DNA from: JANRKT01 sp033763355
GTDB taxonomy: Bacteria > Bacteroidota > Bacteroidia > Chitinophagales > Chitinophagaceae
Reading direction: 5' to 3'
Length of the DNA: 13,164 nucleotides
Assembly: GCA_033763355.1 (NCBI GenBank)
Contig: JANRKT010000287.1
Location: 1-13,164, forward strand
The notes under the pieces are model-generated. The model was given only the letters and a program-made list of their open reading frames with translations. It made no database searches and was not told the DNA's origin. Both the position numbers and the translations under genes were made by a program. This document shows, piece by piece, positions 5,560 to 13,164 of the stretch (positions within the stretch are counted from its first letter, which is position 1; the number at the start of each line of letters is the position of its first letter).

Positions 5560-6458
5560 ACAAGGTAGGTTACCCCTTCTGTAGCGAGTTCCACATTGGG
5601 AAATACTTCAGTTGCCTCATCATAAAATGCATCAAGCTCCTCGTACCTGCTGCTGAAATGGCCAAGCAGTAATTTTTTAATATTTGCTTTTTTGGCAATA
5701 AGCCCGGCTTGTTTTGCTGTGGAATGAAAACGCAATGCCGCTTTTTCTTTCTGGTCGTCTAAATAAGTGGCTTCGTGATATACCAGGTCACATTCCAGGA
5801 TTTTTTCTGCCAGGCTTTCATCATAAATAGTATCGGCGCAATATGCATAAGAGCGGGCATGCGGTGCAGGTTTGGTGACCCACTCGTTATTGATCAGTTT
5901 CCCGTCGGGTGAAGTGTAGTCTTCCCCTTCTTTGAGTTTGGGAAAAAAAGCAGAAGGCACATTGTATTCCTTCACTTTTTCAGGGTCCACCTTTCTCAGC
6001 TTTTCCTTTTCTTTAAAGAGAAAACCCCAGCAGTCAATGCGGTGGATAACCTTGAAGCAGCTTATGATTAATTTCTTTTCATTGAAAAGCACACCGCTTT
6101 TACACAAAGGATGAAAATGAAGGGGAAAAGGAAGCTTGGTGTCAGCGGCACGGAACTGTACATCCAGAATTTCTTTTAAGGCAGGCGGGGCATACAGGTG
6201 AAGGTCCTCTGTTCTGCTGTTTAACCCAAAACTGTTGAGTAAACCCGGAAGCCCGAAATAATGGTCGCCGTGAAGATGGGAAATAAAAATATGGTCTATC
6301 CTGCTGCGCCTGATTTTGTATTTGTTCATCTGTATCTGCGTACCCTCGCCGCAGTCAACCAGAAAAACCTGGTCATCGGCCGTCACCAACTGAGATGTGG
6401 GGTGCCGGTCGTGCATGGGCAAGGCGGAATTGTTTCCTAAAATAGTAACTGCAAACAT
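5556..6458 (-). CDS. rnz: Ribonuclease Z (tRNA 3' endonuclease)
   Basis: A 300-residue metallo-beta-lactamase-fold enzyme that trims the 3' trailer of tRNA precursors lacking an encoded CCA, such as the tRNA-Asp in this window. It begins with the strand VTILGNNSALP and a VDCGEGTQIQM segment, then the zinc motif SHLHGDH (His61, His63, Asp65, His66). Later ligand candidates are the His in FKVIHRID, the Asp in SYAYCADT and the His in LLLGHFSSRY. Length matches short-form RNase Z (about 300). It lies 133 bases after the STAS gene on the same strand, a pairing I recall from Bacteroidota genomes, so the two may be co-transcribed despite a weak hairpin between them. Its stop overlaps that of dapA. 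Confidence 0.95.
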   Translation of the reverse strand: MFAVTILGNNSALPMHDRHPTSQLVTADDQVFLVDCGEGTQIQMNKYKIRRSRIDHIFISHLHGDHYFGLPGLLNSFGLNSRTEDLHLYAPPALKEILDVQFRAADTKLPFPLHFHPLCKSGVLFNEKKLIISCFKVIHRIDCWGFLFKEKEKLRKVDPEKVKEYNVPSAFFPKLKEGEDYTSPDGKLINNEWVTKPAPHARSYAYCADTIYDESLAEKILECDLVYHEATYLDDQKEKAALRFHSTAKQAGLIAKKANIKKLLLGHFSSRYEELDAFYDEATEVFPNVELATEGVTYLV

Positions 6459-6543
6459 GGATATATGCTGAGGCTAACAAAAATCAGACTGTGGTGGCAC
6501 TGCTTTTCGCTGCTTTCTTTCTGCCGCTTGCCAAATTAAAATG

Positions 6544-6562
6544 CAGGATTACAACAATCCTG
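6544..6562 (-). terminator. Weak hairpin between STAS gene and rnz
   Basis: Arms CAGGATT (6544-6550) and AATCCTG (6556-6562) make a perfect 7-bp stem with a 5-nt loop. On the minus strand it is followed by CATTTTAATTT, a broken T-rich run. It could be a leaky terminator or attenuator within a STAS-rnz operon, or an mRNA processing site. The broken T-run makes full termination doubtful. Confidence 0.35.
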
Positions 6563-6591
6563 TCAGCTATCTTACGAAAATAAGGTGTAAT

Positions 6592-6969
6592 TTATTGTTC
6601 GTCATCCAGCAGTTCCCGCTCAATTTCTTCCATTTGCACAATATCCCAGGCTTCACTTTCTGTGGGGGTGGTGTTCATCAGTTCCAGCAATTCCGCTTTA
6701 TCAAGGGCTTCCTCCACCGCGGGTTGCACCTGGCACACTACAAACGATTGGTTGTTTTCGTATGCGTTTTGCTGTGCTGCGAGTATTGCTTCAGCTGCCG
6801 GTATTTCCAAAACTGTCACCTCCTGCAAATTCAGAATTATATTTTTAACGGGGTTTTGTATGCATTTATTAAACAGGGCTGTTAATTCTTCTGTCATATT
6901 AGCAGCAATTTGCGGTTCTGTGATGGTAATGACATGGAATTTTTCCCTGGTATCAATTTTGACATTCAT
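6592..6969 (-). CDS. STAS-domain protein, degenerate phosphosite
   Basis: A 125-residue protein resembling a single STAS domain (anti-sigma-factor-antagonist fold): an N-terminal strand pair (MNVKIDTREKFHVITIT), a helix, the strand NIILNLQEVTVLEIP, and helices to an acidic tail (ERELLDDEQ). Classical antagonists carry an Asp-Ser-Ser motif after the third strand; here that place reads LEIPAAEAIL, with no Ser to phosphorylate. It may therefore be a structural or partner-binding STAS protein and not a phospho-switch. I chose the ATG at 6969; the upstream alternative is a TTG at 7014 adding 15 residues that do not look like the fold. It is divergent from clpC and followed by rnz. The partner is unknown; no anti-sigma kinase is in the window. 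Confidence 0.75.
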   Translation of the reverse strand: MNVKIDTREKFHVITITEPQIAANMTEELTALFNKCIQNPVKNIILNLQEVTVLEIPAAEAILAAQQNAYENNQSFVVCQVQPAVEEALDKAELLELMNTTPTESEAWDIVQMEEIERELLDDEQ

Positions 6970-7169
6970 GCGGGGAGTTTTTATAATTCTTTTGATTCCT
7001 GAACATGGCGGCAACTACACTAAACAATTTACCTAAACTAATACGGCACCGGGCTATGCAACATCCTGATGCCTAACACACAATAAAACAACCACGCCTC
7101 AGTTCTTATAATCAGAAGTCAAAAATATTCGTTATTATTGTATTGACTATAAAATAAATCAAACCCATA

Positions 7170-9698
7170 ATGGATAATAATTTTTCGGCCCAGGTCAAAG
7201 AAATCATTTCCTTCAGCAGGGAAGAGGCATTGCGGCTGGGAAATGATTTCATCGGTACTGAACATCTTTTGCTTGGATTGATACGTGAAGGAGAGAACAC
7301 TGCAATAAAGATCTTAAAGAACCTGAATGTGGATTTGTATGAATTGCGGAAAGAAGTAGAGATGGCGGTAAAAGATAAAACAGGAAAAAACATTGCCAAC
7401 ATCAACAGCCTGCCATTAACCAAGCAGGCGGAAAAAGTAATACGTGTTACCGTATTAGAAGCAAAAGCATTAAAAAGCCCAACCGTAGAAACAGAACACC
7501 TTATGCTTTCCATCCTAAAAAACAAAGAAAACATTGCCACGCAAATACTCAATCAGTTTGATGTGGATTATGATTTGTTCCGCAATGAACTGGGCGTGGT
7601 AAAAAGCAATGATGTACGCAGCGAATACACTGATGACCCCGATGATTTTGATGATGATGAAAAAAGAAGTTATCAGCAAAAAGCAAAACAGCAAAGCGGC
7701 AATGCCAAAAGCAAAACACCCGTATTGGATAATTTCGGCAGGGACATTACTAGACTTGCAGAAATGGGTGCATTGGATCCTATTGTGGGAAGGGAAGAGG
7801 AAATTGAAAGGGTATCGCAGATACTTTCACGCCGTAAAAAGAATAACCCCATTTTAATTGGCGAACCGGGTGTAGGTAAAACCGCAATTGTTGAAGGCCT
7901 TGCATTAAGAATTGTGCAGCGCAAGGTTTCACGTGTGTTGTTTGACAAGAGGGTGGTGTCGCTTGATCTTGCTGCGCTTGTTGCCGGTACAAAATACCGC
8001 GGCCAGTTTGAAGAACGCATGAAAGCCATCATGAATGAACTGGAGAAGAACCGTGATGTGATCCTCTTTATAGATGAAATACATACTATTGTAGGGGCCG
8101 GCGGCGCAAGTGGTTCGCTGGATGCTTCTAATATTTTTAAACCTGCACTTGCACGTGGCGAATTGCAATGCATCGGCGCCTCAACGCTTGATGAGTACAG
8201 GATGTACATAGAAAAAGATGGTGCGTTGGACAGGAGGTTCCAGAAAGTAATGGTTGACCCGCCAAGCGTTGATGAAACCATACAGATACTCACCAACATC
8301 AAACCCAAATACGAAGATTACCACAATGTAACTTATGCTGATGAGGCTATTGATGCCTGCGTTAAACTCAGCGACCGTTATGTTACCGACAGGCTCCTTC
8401 CTGATAAGGCGATTGATGTAATGGATGAGGTTGGCGCAAGGGTTCACCTCAAAAATATTAATGTGCCCCAGGAGATTCTTGATCTGGAAAAGAAGATTGA
8501 AGACATCAAATCAGAAAAAAACAAAGTAGTAAAAAGCCAGCGTTTTGAAGAAGCGGCTTCACTCCGTGATTCTGAAAAACGTTTGCAGGAAGAATTGGAG
8601 AGGGCAAAGAACCAGTGGGAAGAAGAAAGCAAACACAAGCGTTACCCCATAAGTGAAGAAGATATTGCTGAAGTGGTGAGTATGATGACCGGAATACCTG
8701 TTAAAAGAATGGTGCAGGCCGAAAGTGAGAAGCTGCGCCACATGGCTGATGATATGAAGACTATGGTGGTAGGCCAGGAAGAAGCAATCGGTAAAGTGGT
8801 AAAAGCCATTCAGCGTAACCGTGTAGGATTGAAAGATCCCAAGAAACCCATTGGTACTTTTATCTTCCTTGGGCCAACAGGTGTTGGTAAAACAGAGTTG
8901 GCAAGGGCGCTTTCACGTTACATGTTCGATTCAGAAGATTCGCTGATAAGGATTGACATGAGTGAATACATGGAGAAATTTACTGTCAGCCGTTTAATTG
9001 GTGCACCTCCCGGTTATGTGGGTTACGAAGAAGGCGGACAGTTAACAGAGAAAGTCCGCCGCAAGCCTTATTCAGTAATTTTGCTGGATGAAATAGAAAA
9101 AGCGCATCCTGATATTTATAATATTTTACTCCAGGTACTGGATGATGGCCAGTTGACAGATGGTCTTGGCCGAAGAGTGGATTTCAAGAATACGTTAATC
9201 ATCATGACTTCCAATATTGGTGTGCGCCAGTTGAAAGATTTTGGCGATGGCGTTGGGTTTGCAACCTCTGCACGCCAGCATTCAACAGATGAAACCAACA
9301 AAGCGGTGATTGAAAAAGCGCTCAAGCGTACTTTCTCCCCTGAATTCCTCAACAGGGTGGATGATGTGATGATCTTTAATTCGCTTACAAAAGAACACAT
9401 CTTTGAGATTATTGACATCCTGATGAAAGGGGTGATGAAGCGGTTATCAAACCTTGGCTTTACCCTTGAATTGACGCCTGAAGCAAAAGATTTTATTGCA
9501 GAAAAAGGGTATGACCAGCAGTTTGGCGCAAGGCCATTGCACAGGGCTATTCAAAAATACCTTGAAGACCCTCTTGCTGAAGAAATCCTGAGCATGAACA
9601 TCAAGCCCGGCGATGTGATGATTGCAGACCTTGACAAGGAAAACGGCAAAATCAAATTCAGCCTCAAGGCGGGTGCAATAGAAAAATCAGAAGCATAA
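7170..9698 (+). CDS. clpC: ATP-dependent Clp protease ATP-binding subunit ClpC
   Basis: An 842-residue two-ring AAA+ unfoldase that feeds substrates to ClpP. Domains in order: double Clp-N repeat (about 1-145), an acidic/basic linker rich in Asp and Lys (about 150-180), and AAA-1 with Walker A GEPGVGKT (231-238) and Walker B ILFIDE (298-303). A UVR-like coiled middle domain follows (about 435-475, FEEAASLRDSEKRL), the mark of ClpC as against ClpA or ClpB. AAA-2 has Walker A GPTGVGKT (568-575) and Walker B VILLDE (636-641), followed by a C-terminal D2-small domain. A GVGF segment (about 694-697) matches the VGF loop that docks ClpP, so this is a protease partner and not a disaggregase. Length is normal. 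It is monocistronic: a divergent gene lies upstream and a strong terminator 27 bases downstream. The 200-base region before it shows no clear CtsR-like operator. Confidence 0.97.
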   Translation: MDNNFSAQVKEIISFSREEALRLGNDFIGTEHLLLGLIREGENTAIKILKNLNVDLYELRKEVEMAVKDKTGKNIANINSLPLTKQAEKVIRVTVLEAKALKSPTVETEHLMLSILKNKENIATQILNQFDVDYDLFRNELGVVKSNDVRSEYTDDPDDFDDDEKRSYQQKAKQQSGNAKSKTPVLDNFGRDITRLAEMGALDPIVGREEEIERVSQILSRRKKNNPILIGEPGVGKTAIVEGLALRIVQRKVSRVLFDKRVVSLDLAALVAGTKYRGQFEERMKAIMNELEKNRDVILFIDEIHTIVGAGGASGSLDASNIFKPALARGELQCIGASTLDEYRMYIEKDGALDRRFQKVMVDPPSVDETIQILTNIKPKYEDYHNVTYADEAIDACVKLSDRYVTDRLLPDKAIDVMDEVGARVHLKNINVPQEILDLEKKIEDIKSEKNKVVKSQRFEEAASLRDSEKRLQEELERAKNQWEEESKHKRYPISEEDIAEVVSMMTGIPVKRMVQAESEKLRHMADDMKTMVVGQEEAIGKVVKAIQRNRVGLKDPKKPIGTFIFLGPTGVGKTELARALSRYMFDSEDSLIRIDMSEYMEKFTVSRLIGAPPGYVGYEEGGQLTEKVRRKPYSVILLDEIEKAHPDIYNILLQVLDDGQLTDGLGRRVDFKNTLIIMTSNIGVRQLKDFGDGVGFATSARQHSTDETNKAVIEKALKRTFSPEFLNRVDDVMIFNSLTKEHIFEIIDILMKGVMKRLSNLGFTLELTPEAKDFIAEKGYDQQFGARPLHRAIQKYLEDPLAEEILSMNIKPGDVMIADLDKENGKIKFSLKAGAIEKSEA

Positions 9699-9725
9699 GA
9701 AGCTTTATAAAATAATAAATATCGT

Positions 9726-9754
9726 AAAGGAGTGTTTTACAGCACTCCTTTTTT
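9726..9754 (+). terminator. Rho-independent terminator of clpC
   Basis: Stem AAAGGAGTG (9726-9734) and CACTCCTTT (9743-9751) with an 8-nt loop, running into a T-run (9749-9754). It stands 27 bases after the clpC stop. The A-run on the other side could give weak termination leftward, but no leftward gene reaches it. Confidence 0.9.
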
Positions 9755-9832
9755 ATTTCGCCTTTACCGGAACAGATAGTTTTATATGTATTAATTTTCT
9801 TTGCCGCATAGCACAACTATTTTTTGAATCAG

Positions 9833-9840
9833 TACCTTTA
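9833..9840 (+). promoter_or_regulatory. Candidate -7 box for cmk
   Basis: TACCTTTA matches TAnnTTTG at 7 of 8 positions and ends 15 bases before the cmk ATG, implying a very short leader. No TTTG lies at the proper distance upstream, so support is modest. Confidence 0.35.
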
Positions 9841-9855
9841 TCTGCCTGAGATGGC

Positions 9856-10551
9856 ATGAAAAAAATTATTATCACCATAGACGGATGGTCTTCCTGCGGG
9901 AAGAGCACACTGGCCAAACAACTGGCCAAAAAACTGAATTATGTATATATTGACAGCGGCGCCATGTACCGGGCCATCACACTTTATTTTCTGCGTAACC
10001 ATGTTGACTGGACCGATAACAAAGAAGTGATTGCTGCATTAAAAAATATTGAGCTGGAATTTCGCTTTAATAAAAACAGCCAGGAAAGCGAAACATACCT
10101 GAATGGTGAAAATGTGGAGTATGTAATACGCGACCTTGTAGTAGCAGAAAAAGTAAGTGAGGTGGCTGCAGTAAAAGCGGTACGTGAATTTGCAGTGGCG
10201 CAGCAACGCAAAATGGGGGATAAAAAAGGTATTGTAATGGATGGCCGGGACATCGGAACGGTGGTGTTCCCCAAAGCTGAACTGAAAATTTTTATGACTG
10301 CTGACAATGCCATCAGGGTGGAGCGGCGGTTTAAGGAACTGTATGAGAAAAACCCCAACATTACTATAGAGGAAGTGAAAAGCAACCTTGAAATGCGTGA
10401 CTACATTGATTCGCACAGGGAAGTGTCCCCGCTTAAAAAAGCCAGCGATGCCATTGAACTGGACAACTCCAATATCACACCCGAGGAACAGCTAAAGAAA
10501 GCGCTGCATTGGGCCAGGGGAAAATTAGGAAAAGAGAAACAGGAAAGTTAG
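9856..10551 (+). CDS. cmk: Cytidylate kinase
   Basis: A 231-residue CMP/dCMP kinase that phosphorylates (d)CMP to the diphosphate for nucleotide supply. The P-loop is GWSSCGKST (10-18), a variant of the usual G-x-A-G-S-G-K-S-T. It is followed by DSGAMYRA (CMP-binding region), DGRDIGTVVFP (from Asp129; Arg131 and Asp132 are family substrate-binding positions), and an Arg-rich RRFKEL lid region, then REVSPLKKA near the C-terminus. Length is normal. The ATG at 9856 starts directly on the first beta strand; an ATG at 9851 is out of frame. It stands alone between the clpC terminator and the convergent ispH, with 25 bases between the two stop codons. Confidence 0.96.
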   Translation: MKKIIITIDGWSSCGKSTLAKQLAKKLNYVYIDSGAMYRAITLYFLRNHVDWTDNKEVIAALKNIELEFRFNKNSQESETYLNGENVEYVIRDLVVAEKVSEVAAVKAVREFAVAQQRKMGDKKGIVMDGRDIGTVVFPKAELKIFMTADNAIRVERRFKELYEKNPNITIEEVKSNLEMRDYIDSHREVSPLKKASDAIELDNSNITPEEQLKKALHWARGKLGKEKQES

Positions 10552-10576
10552 AAAGCCTGTTGTATAAAGTCCCGTT

Positions 10577-11806
10577 TTAACTGCTCCATTTTTCAATCAT
10601 CTCATCAAACGGAATTGCATCCGGAAAATATGAAATGATTTTCCTTATTACCCCTTCCACCATTGAATCAGGACAGGAGGCTCCGCTGGTAACCAGTATG
10701 CGGACGGGTTTTTTATGTGAAAGATAACTTGTGGAATATTTTTCTTCTTTCTTCCTCCAGTCGTAATGAATGATTTCTTTTTCCGAAACAATATCCTCTT
10801 CTGACCTGATGAAATAAGATGGCAGTTTTTCTTCGCACAGTTCAACAAGATGGGATGTATTGCTGCTGTTCCTTCCGCCAACAACGATGGCAAGATCAGC
10901 TTCCTGTTCCAGCATACCGGATACAGCACCCTGGTTATCGTTGGTTGCATAACATAAGGTATCCCGTGTATCAGCGAACCTTTCGCTGATATTTGTTTCA
11001 TTGAGGCCATAATGCTGCATCACAACCTGTTTCAGGTAATCGGCAATGGCCTGTGTATCGCTGGCCAGCATAGTGGTTTGGTTAACCACGCCAATGCGCT
11101 GAAGGTCTTTACTGATATCAAACCCGGCTGAATGCCTGCCTTTAAATTCCCTGTAGAACTGCTCCGCTGGTATTTCTCCTGTTATGTATTTCGCAAGTTC
11201 TTTGGTTTCTTTCATGTCGTTTACCACAACAGTTGGCGTATGGTAAGCGCTGTGCGAAAAAGTGGCACGGGTTTCTTCATGTGACGGTTTACCATGAACC
11301 ACTACGCTATAGCCTTTGCGGGCAATCTGACCAGACCGGTTCCATACTTTTTCTACAAAAGGGCATGTGGTGTTGTATTTTTCAATGGGGATACCAAGCT
11401 GTTTTAATCTGGTTTCTGTTTCAAGGGTAGTACCAAACGCCGGGATGATGACCACATCATCAGCCGTTAATTCTTCAAAAGGTATGAGTTGTTTTCCATA
11501 AGTATCCATCAGGAACCTTACTCCCCTTTCCTGCAAATCTTCGTTTACAAAAGGGTTGTGGATCATTTCACTAAGCAGGAATATCCTTCTACCGGGGTTT
11601 TCATCCACCGTACGAAAAGCAATTTCAATGGCATTTTCCACACCGTAACAAAAACCAAAATGCCGTGCAAGAAAAATTTGTACCGGGCCAAAGTCAAGCA
11701 GGGTGGGAGCGAAGTTGTTTTTCATTTTATCCTCTTGCTTACGGCTGTTTTTAACGGCGGTAATCAATGGGCTGCGGTAAATGAGGGGAACATTGAAAGT
11801 CTTCAT
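10577..11806 (-). CDS. ispH: 4-hydroxy-3-methylbut-2-enyl diphosphate reductase
   Basis: A 409-residue IspH (LytB), the last enzyme of the MEP pathway, reducing HMBPP to IPP and DMAPP with an iron-sulfur cluster. The three cluster cysteines are visible: Cys53 (HFGFCYGVENA), Cys148 (NTTCPFVEKVW) and Cys378 (SGASCPDSMVEG). Substrate-site motifs EMIHNP and HGKPSHEET are also present. The Bacteroidota form is longer than the E. coli enzyme (about 316), with an N-terminal MKTFNVP-IYRSPLI extension, which I recall as typical of this phylum. I chose the ATG at 11806. The upstream start at 11848 would add 14 residues and lies upstream of a perfect -7 box at 11838-11845, so it is unlikely to be in the transcript. 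Presence of ispH means the host uses the MEP route. Confidence 0.96.
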   Translation of the reverse strand: MKTFNVPLIYRSPLITAVKNSRKQEDKMKNNFAPTLLDFGPVQIFLARHFGFCYGVENAIEIAFRTVDENPGRRIFLLSEMIHNPFVNEDLQERGVRFLMDTYGKQLIPFEELTADDVVIIPAFGTTLETETRLKQLGIPIEKYNTTCPFVEKVWNRSGQIARKGYSVVVHGKPSHEETRATFSHSAYHTPTVVVNDMKETKELAKYITGEIPAEQFYREFKGRHSAGFDISKDLQRIGVVNQTTMLASDTQAIADYLKQVVMQHYGLNETNISERFADTRDTLCYATNDNQGAVSGMLEQEADLAIVVGGRNSSNTSHLVELCEEKLPSYFIRSEEDIVSEKEIIHYDWRKKEEKYSTSYLSHKKPVRILVTSGASCPDSMVEGVIRKIISYFPDAIPFDEMIEKWSS

Positions 11807-11837
11807 TAAGTTAATAATCGCTTTTATAAAACAACCG

Positions 11838-11845
11838 CAAAGGTA
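11838..11845 (-). promoter_or_regulatory. -7 box of the ispH promoter
   Basis: On the minus strand TACCTTTG is a perfect TAnnTTTG match, 31 bases before the ispH ATG at 11806. No good -33 TTTG is seen at 19-21 nt. The box decides the ispH start, because an ATG at 11848 would be upstream of transcription. Confidence 0.5.
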
Positions 11846-11946
11846 CAAAGTTTGGGGGAGGGGATAAGATTAAGGGTTGTCATCATTTCGCAACACTTAA
11901 TCCCCAATTGTTGAAAAGTAAAAGGTTATTGTATTGCCGCATCAAA

Positions 11947-11954
11947 TATATTTA
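11947..11954 (+). promoter_or_regulatory. Candidate -7 box for the GH13 gene
   Basis: TATATTTA matches TAnnTTTG at 7 of 8 positions and ends 44 bases before the ATG at 11999. The nearest TTG triplets upstream are at non-standard spacing, so this is only a candidate. Confidence 0.3.
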
Positions 11955-11998
11955 CCCATGTTACTGAACTAAAATCATAATTTCCTATCGTTACTGCT

Positions 11999-13164
11999 AT
12001 GAGTACTGCATTTCACCATGTTGACTGGCGCCACCATACCAATGTTTACGAGGTAAACCTGCGCCAATATACCAAAGAAGGAACCTTTAAGGCTTTCAGC
12101 AAAAAAGTTACCCGGTTAAAAGACATGGGCGTGGAGGTGCTCTGGTTTATGCCCATTACCCCAATCAGCCAGGATAAACGAAAGGGCAGCCTCGGCAGCT
12201 ATTACGCCTGCAGCGATTATACGGCAGTTAATCCAGAATATGGCACATTGGATGATTTTAAAAAGCTGGTTGACACTATTCACAAAGCGGGTTTGAAAGT
12301 AATTATTGACTGGGTGGCCAATCATACCGGATGGGACCATGTATGGACAAGAAGTAACCCGGATTTTTATCACCGTGACGGATTTGGTAATTTCTATGAT
12401 AAACATGGCTGGGATGATGTGATTGACCTGAACTATGACAACCCCAACATGCGCCACACCATGAAGGAGGCGATGAAATATTGGGTGAGGGAATGTAATA
12501 TTGACGGGTTCAGGTGCGATATGGCCATGCTTACGCCATTGTATTTCTGGAGAGAGGCAAGGGCCGAGGTGGACCAGTTAAAACCTTTGTTCTGGCTGGC
12601 GGAACTTGACCAATGGGATAACCCGGATTACATGGAAGTGTTTGATGCCTGCTACACCTGGAAGTGGATGCACGTAACCAAAGAATTTTACCAGTCGCAG
12701 CAGAGGGATATTATGGCGCTTGATTCCGTACTGATGCATTACGAAAGCCTGCACCCTAAACCGGCCATACGTGCCTGGTTTACGAGCAACCATGATGAAA
12801 ACAGCTGGAATGGCACCGAGTATGAAAAATACGGCGACATGGCAAAACCCCTTGCGGTATTTGGCGCCACATGGGAAGGGGTGCCCATGATATACAGCGG
12901 GCAGGAAATGCCAAACGACAAGCGGCTGCAGTTTTTTGATAAAGATCCCATTGAGTGGAAAGGTGAACTGAAATTGCATTACTTCTATAAAAGCCTCCTT
13001 AACCTGCATTCAACACATCCTGCACTAAGGGCTGCTGACCCTCATGCGAAAACTTTCCGCATACGTACTACAGCTGATGATAAAGTTTTTTCTTATCTCA
13101 GGAAAAATGCAGAAAAGGAAGTACTGGTATTGCTTCATTTGTCGCCGCAAAACCATTTGAACAT
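11999..13164 (+). CDS. Alpha-amylase family (GH13) glycoside hydrolase, 3'-partial
   Basis: The frame is open from ATG 11999 to the right edge (388 codons seen). The N-terminus (MSTAFHHVDWRHHTNVYEVNLRQYT) has no signal peptide, so the enzyme is likely cytoplasmic and acts on imported or stored maltodextrin or glycogen. GH13 conserved regions are present in order: DWVANHT (region I), GFRCDMAM with nucleophile Asp174 (II), WLAELDQW with acid/base Glu202 (III) and FTSNHDENSW with transition-state Asp266 (IV). The SLGSYYACSDYTAVNPEYGT segment is the usual start of the barrel. After the barrel, the C-terminal beta domain begins (about 365 on) and is cut off by the window. Exact specificity (amylase, maltogenic enzyme or transferase) cannot be told. 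It is divergent from ispH with a 192-base gap. Confidence 0.93.
   Translation, partial: MSTAFHHVDWRHHTNVYEVNLRQYTKEGTFKAFSKKVTRLKDMGVEVLWFMPITPISQDKRKGSLGSYYACSDYTAVNPEYGTLDDFKKLVDTIHKAGLKVIIDWVANHTGWDHVWTRSNPDFYHRDGFGNFYDKHGWDDVIDLNYDNPNMRHTMKEAMKYWVRECNIDGFRCDMAMLTPLYFWREARAEVDQLKPLFWLAELDQWDNPDYMEVFDACYTWKWMHVTKEFYQSQQRDIMALDSVLMHYESLHPKPAIRAWFTSNHDENSWNGTEYEKYGDMAKPLAVFGATWEGVPMIYSGQEMPNDKRLQFFDKDPIEWKGELKLHYFYKSLLNLHSTHPALRAADPHAKTFRIRTTADDKVFSYLRKNAEKEVLVLLHLSPQNHLN

Noticed and set aside
7015..7169. Search for a CtsR-like or heat-shock operator before clpC
   Set aside because: No clear tandem or inverted repeat and no convincing TAnnTTTG promoter with proper spacing was found.
7673..8308. 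211-codon minus-strand reading frame inside clpC
   Set aside because: It is fully antisense to conserved AAA-1 sequence and has low-complexity Ser/Leu content typical of a shadow frame.
9984..10416. Two minus-strand frames of 125-133 codons in cmk
   Set aside because: They lie antisense to the conserved kinase and have no recognisable domain.
12116..13009. Minus-strand frames across the GH13 gene
   Set aside because: The plus strand codes for all GH13 conserved regions without a stop; the antisense frames are shadows.
1..13164. CRISPR array, rRNA or insertion sequence
   Set aside because: No regularly spaced repeats, no ribosomal RNA sequence and no transposase gene with terminal inverted repeats were seen on either strand.

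Overview
The window looks like a piece of a Bacteroidota chromosome, probably Chitinophagaceae-like (the family is a guess from protein flavour). The signs are promoters of the TTTG / TAnnTTTG type, little Shine-Dalgarno sequence before most starts, a tyrosine recombinase of the Bacteroidetes 'TGLAYID' type, and Bacteroidota-style IspH, AccA and RNase Z proteins.

It falls into two parts. The left 3.3 kb is accessory DNA: the last 199 residues of an SMC-like ATPase, a translationally coupled Toprim protein resembling the Wadjet nuclease JetD, a leftward tyrosine integrase, and a 72-residue remnant of a DUF1016 (YhcG-type PDDEXK) protein fused to the integrase tail by an ATGA overlap. The integrase faces away from a tRNA-Asp(GTC) gene whose 3' end points toward it. 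This is the usual layout of an integrative element inserted at a tRNA 3' end, so I read bases 1 to about 3339 as the integrase end of a tRNA-Asp-targeted element carrying a Wadjet-like plasmid-defence module. The 240 bases between the integrase and the tRNA hold the tRNA terminator and three inverted repeats.

The right 9.8 kb is core genome. Divergent promoters at 3514-3578 serve tRNA-Asp (leftward) and accA-dapA (rightward; fatty-acid and lysine/diaminopimelate precursors). dapA meets the convergent rnz on a shared TTTAAA. rnz follows a small STAS-domain gene on the minus strand. Then come clpC (AAA+ unfoldase) with a clear terminator, cmk (CMP kinase), the convergent ispH (last step of the MEP isoprenoid pathway), and a cytoplasmic GH13 alpha-amylase-family gene that runs off the right edge.

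The most interesting part is the left end: a divergent JetC/JetD-like pair on a mobile element, of which only the tail is visible. The rest is ordinary housekeeping. No CRISPR array, rRNA or insertion sequence was seen.
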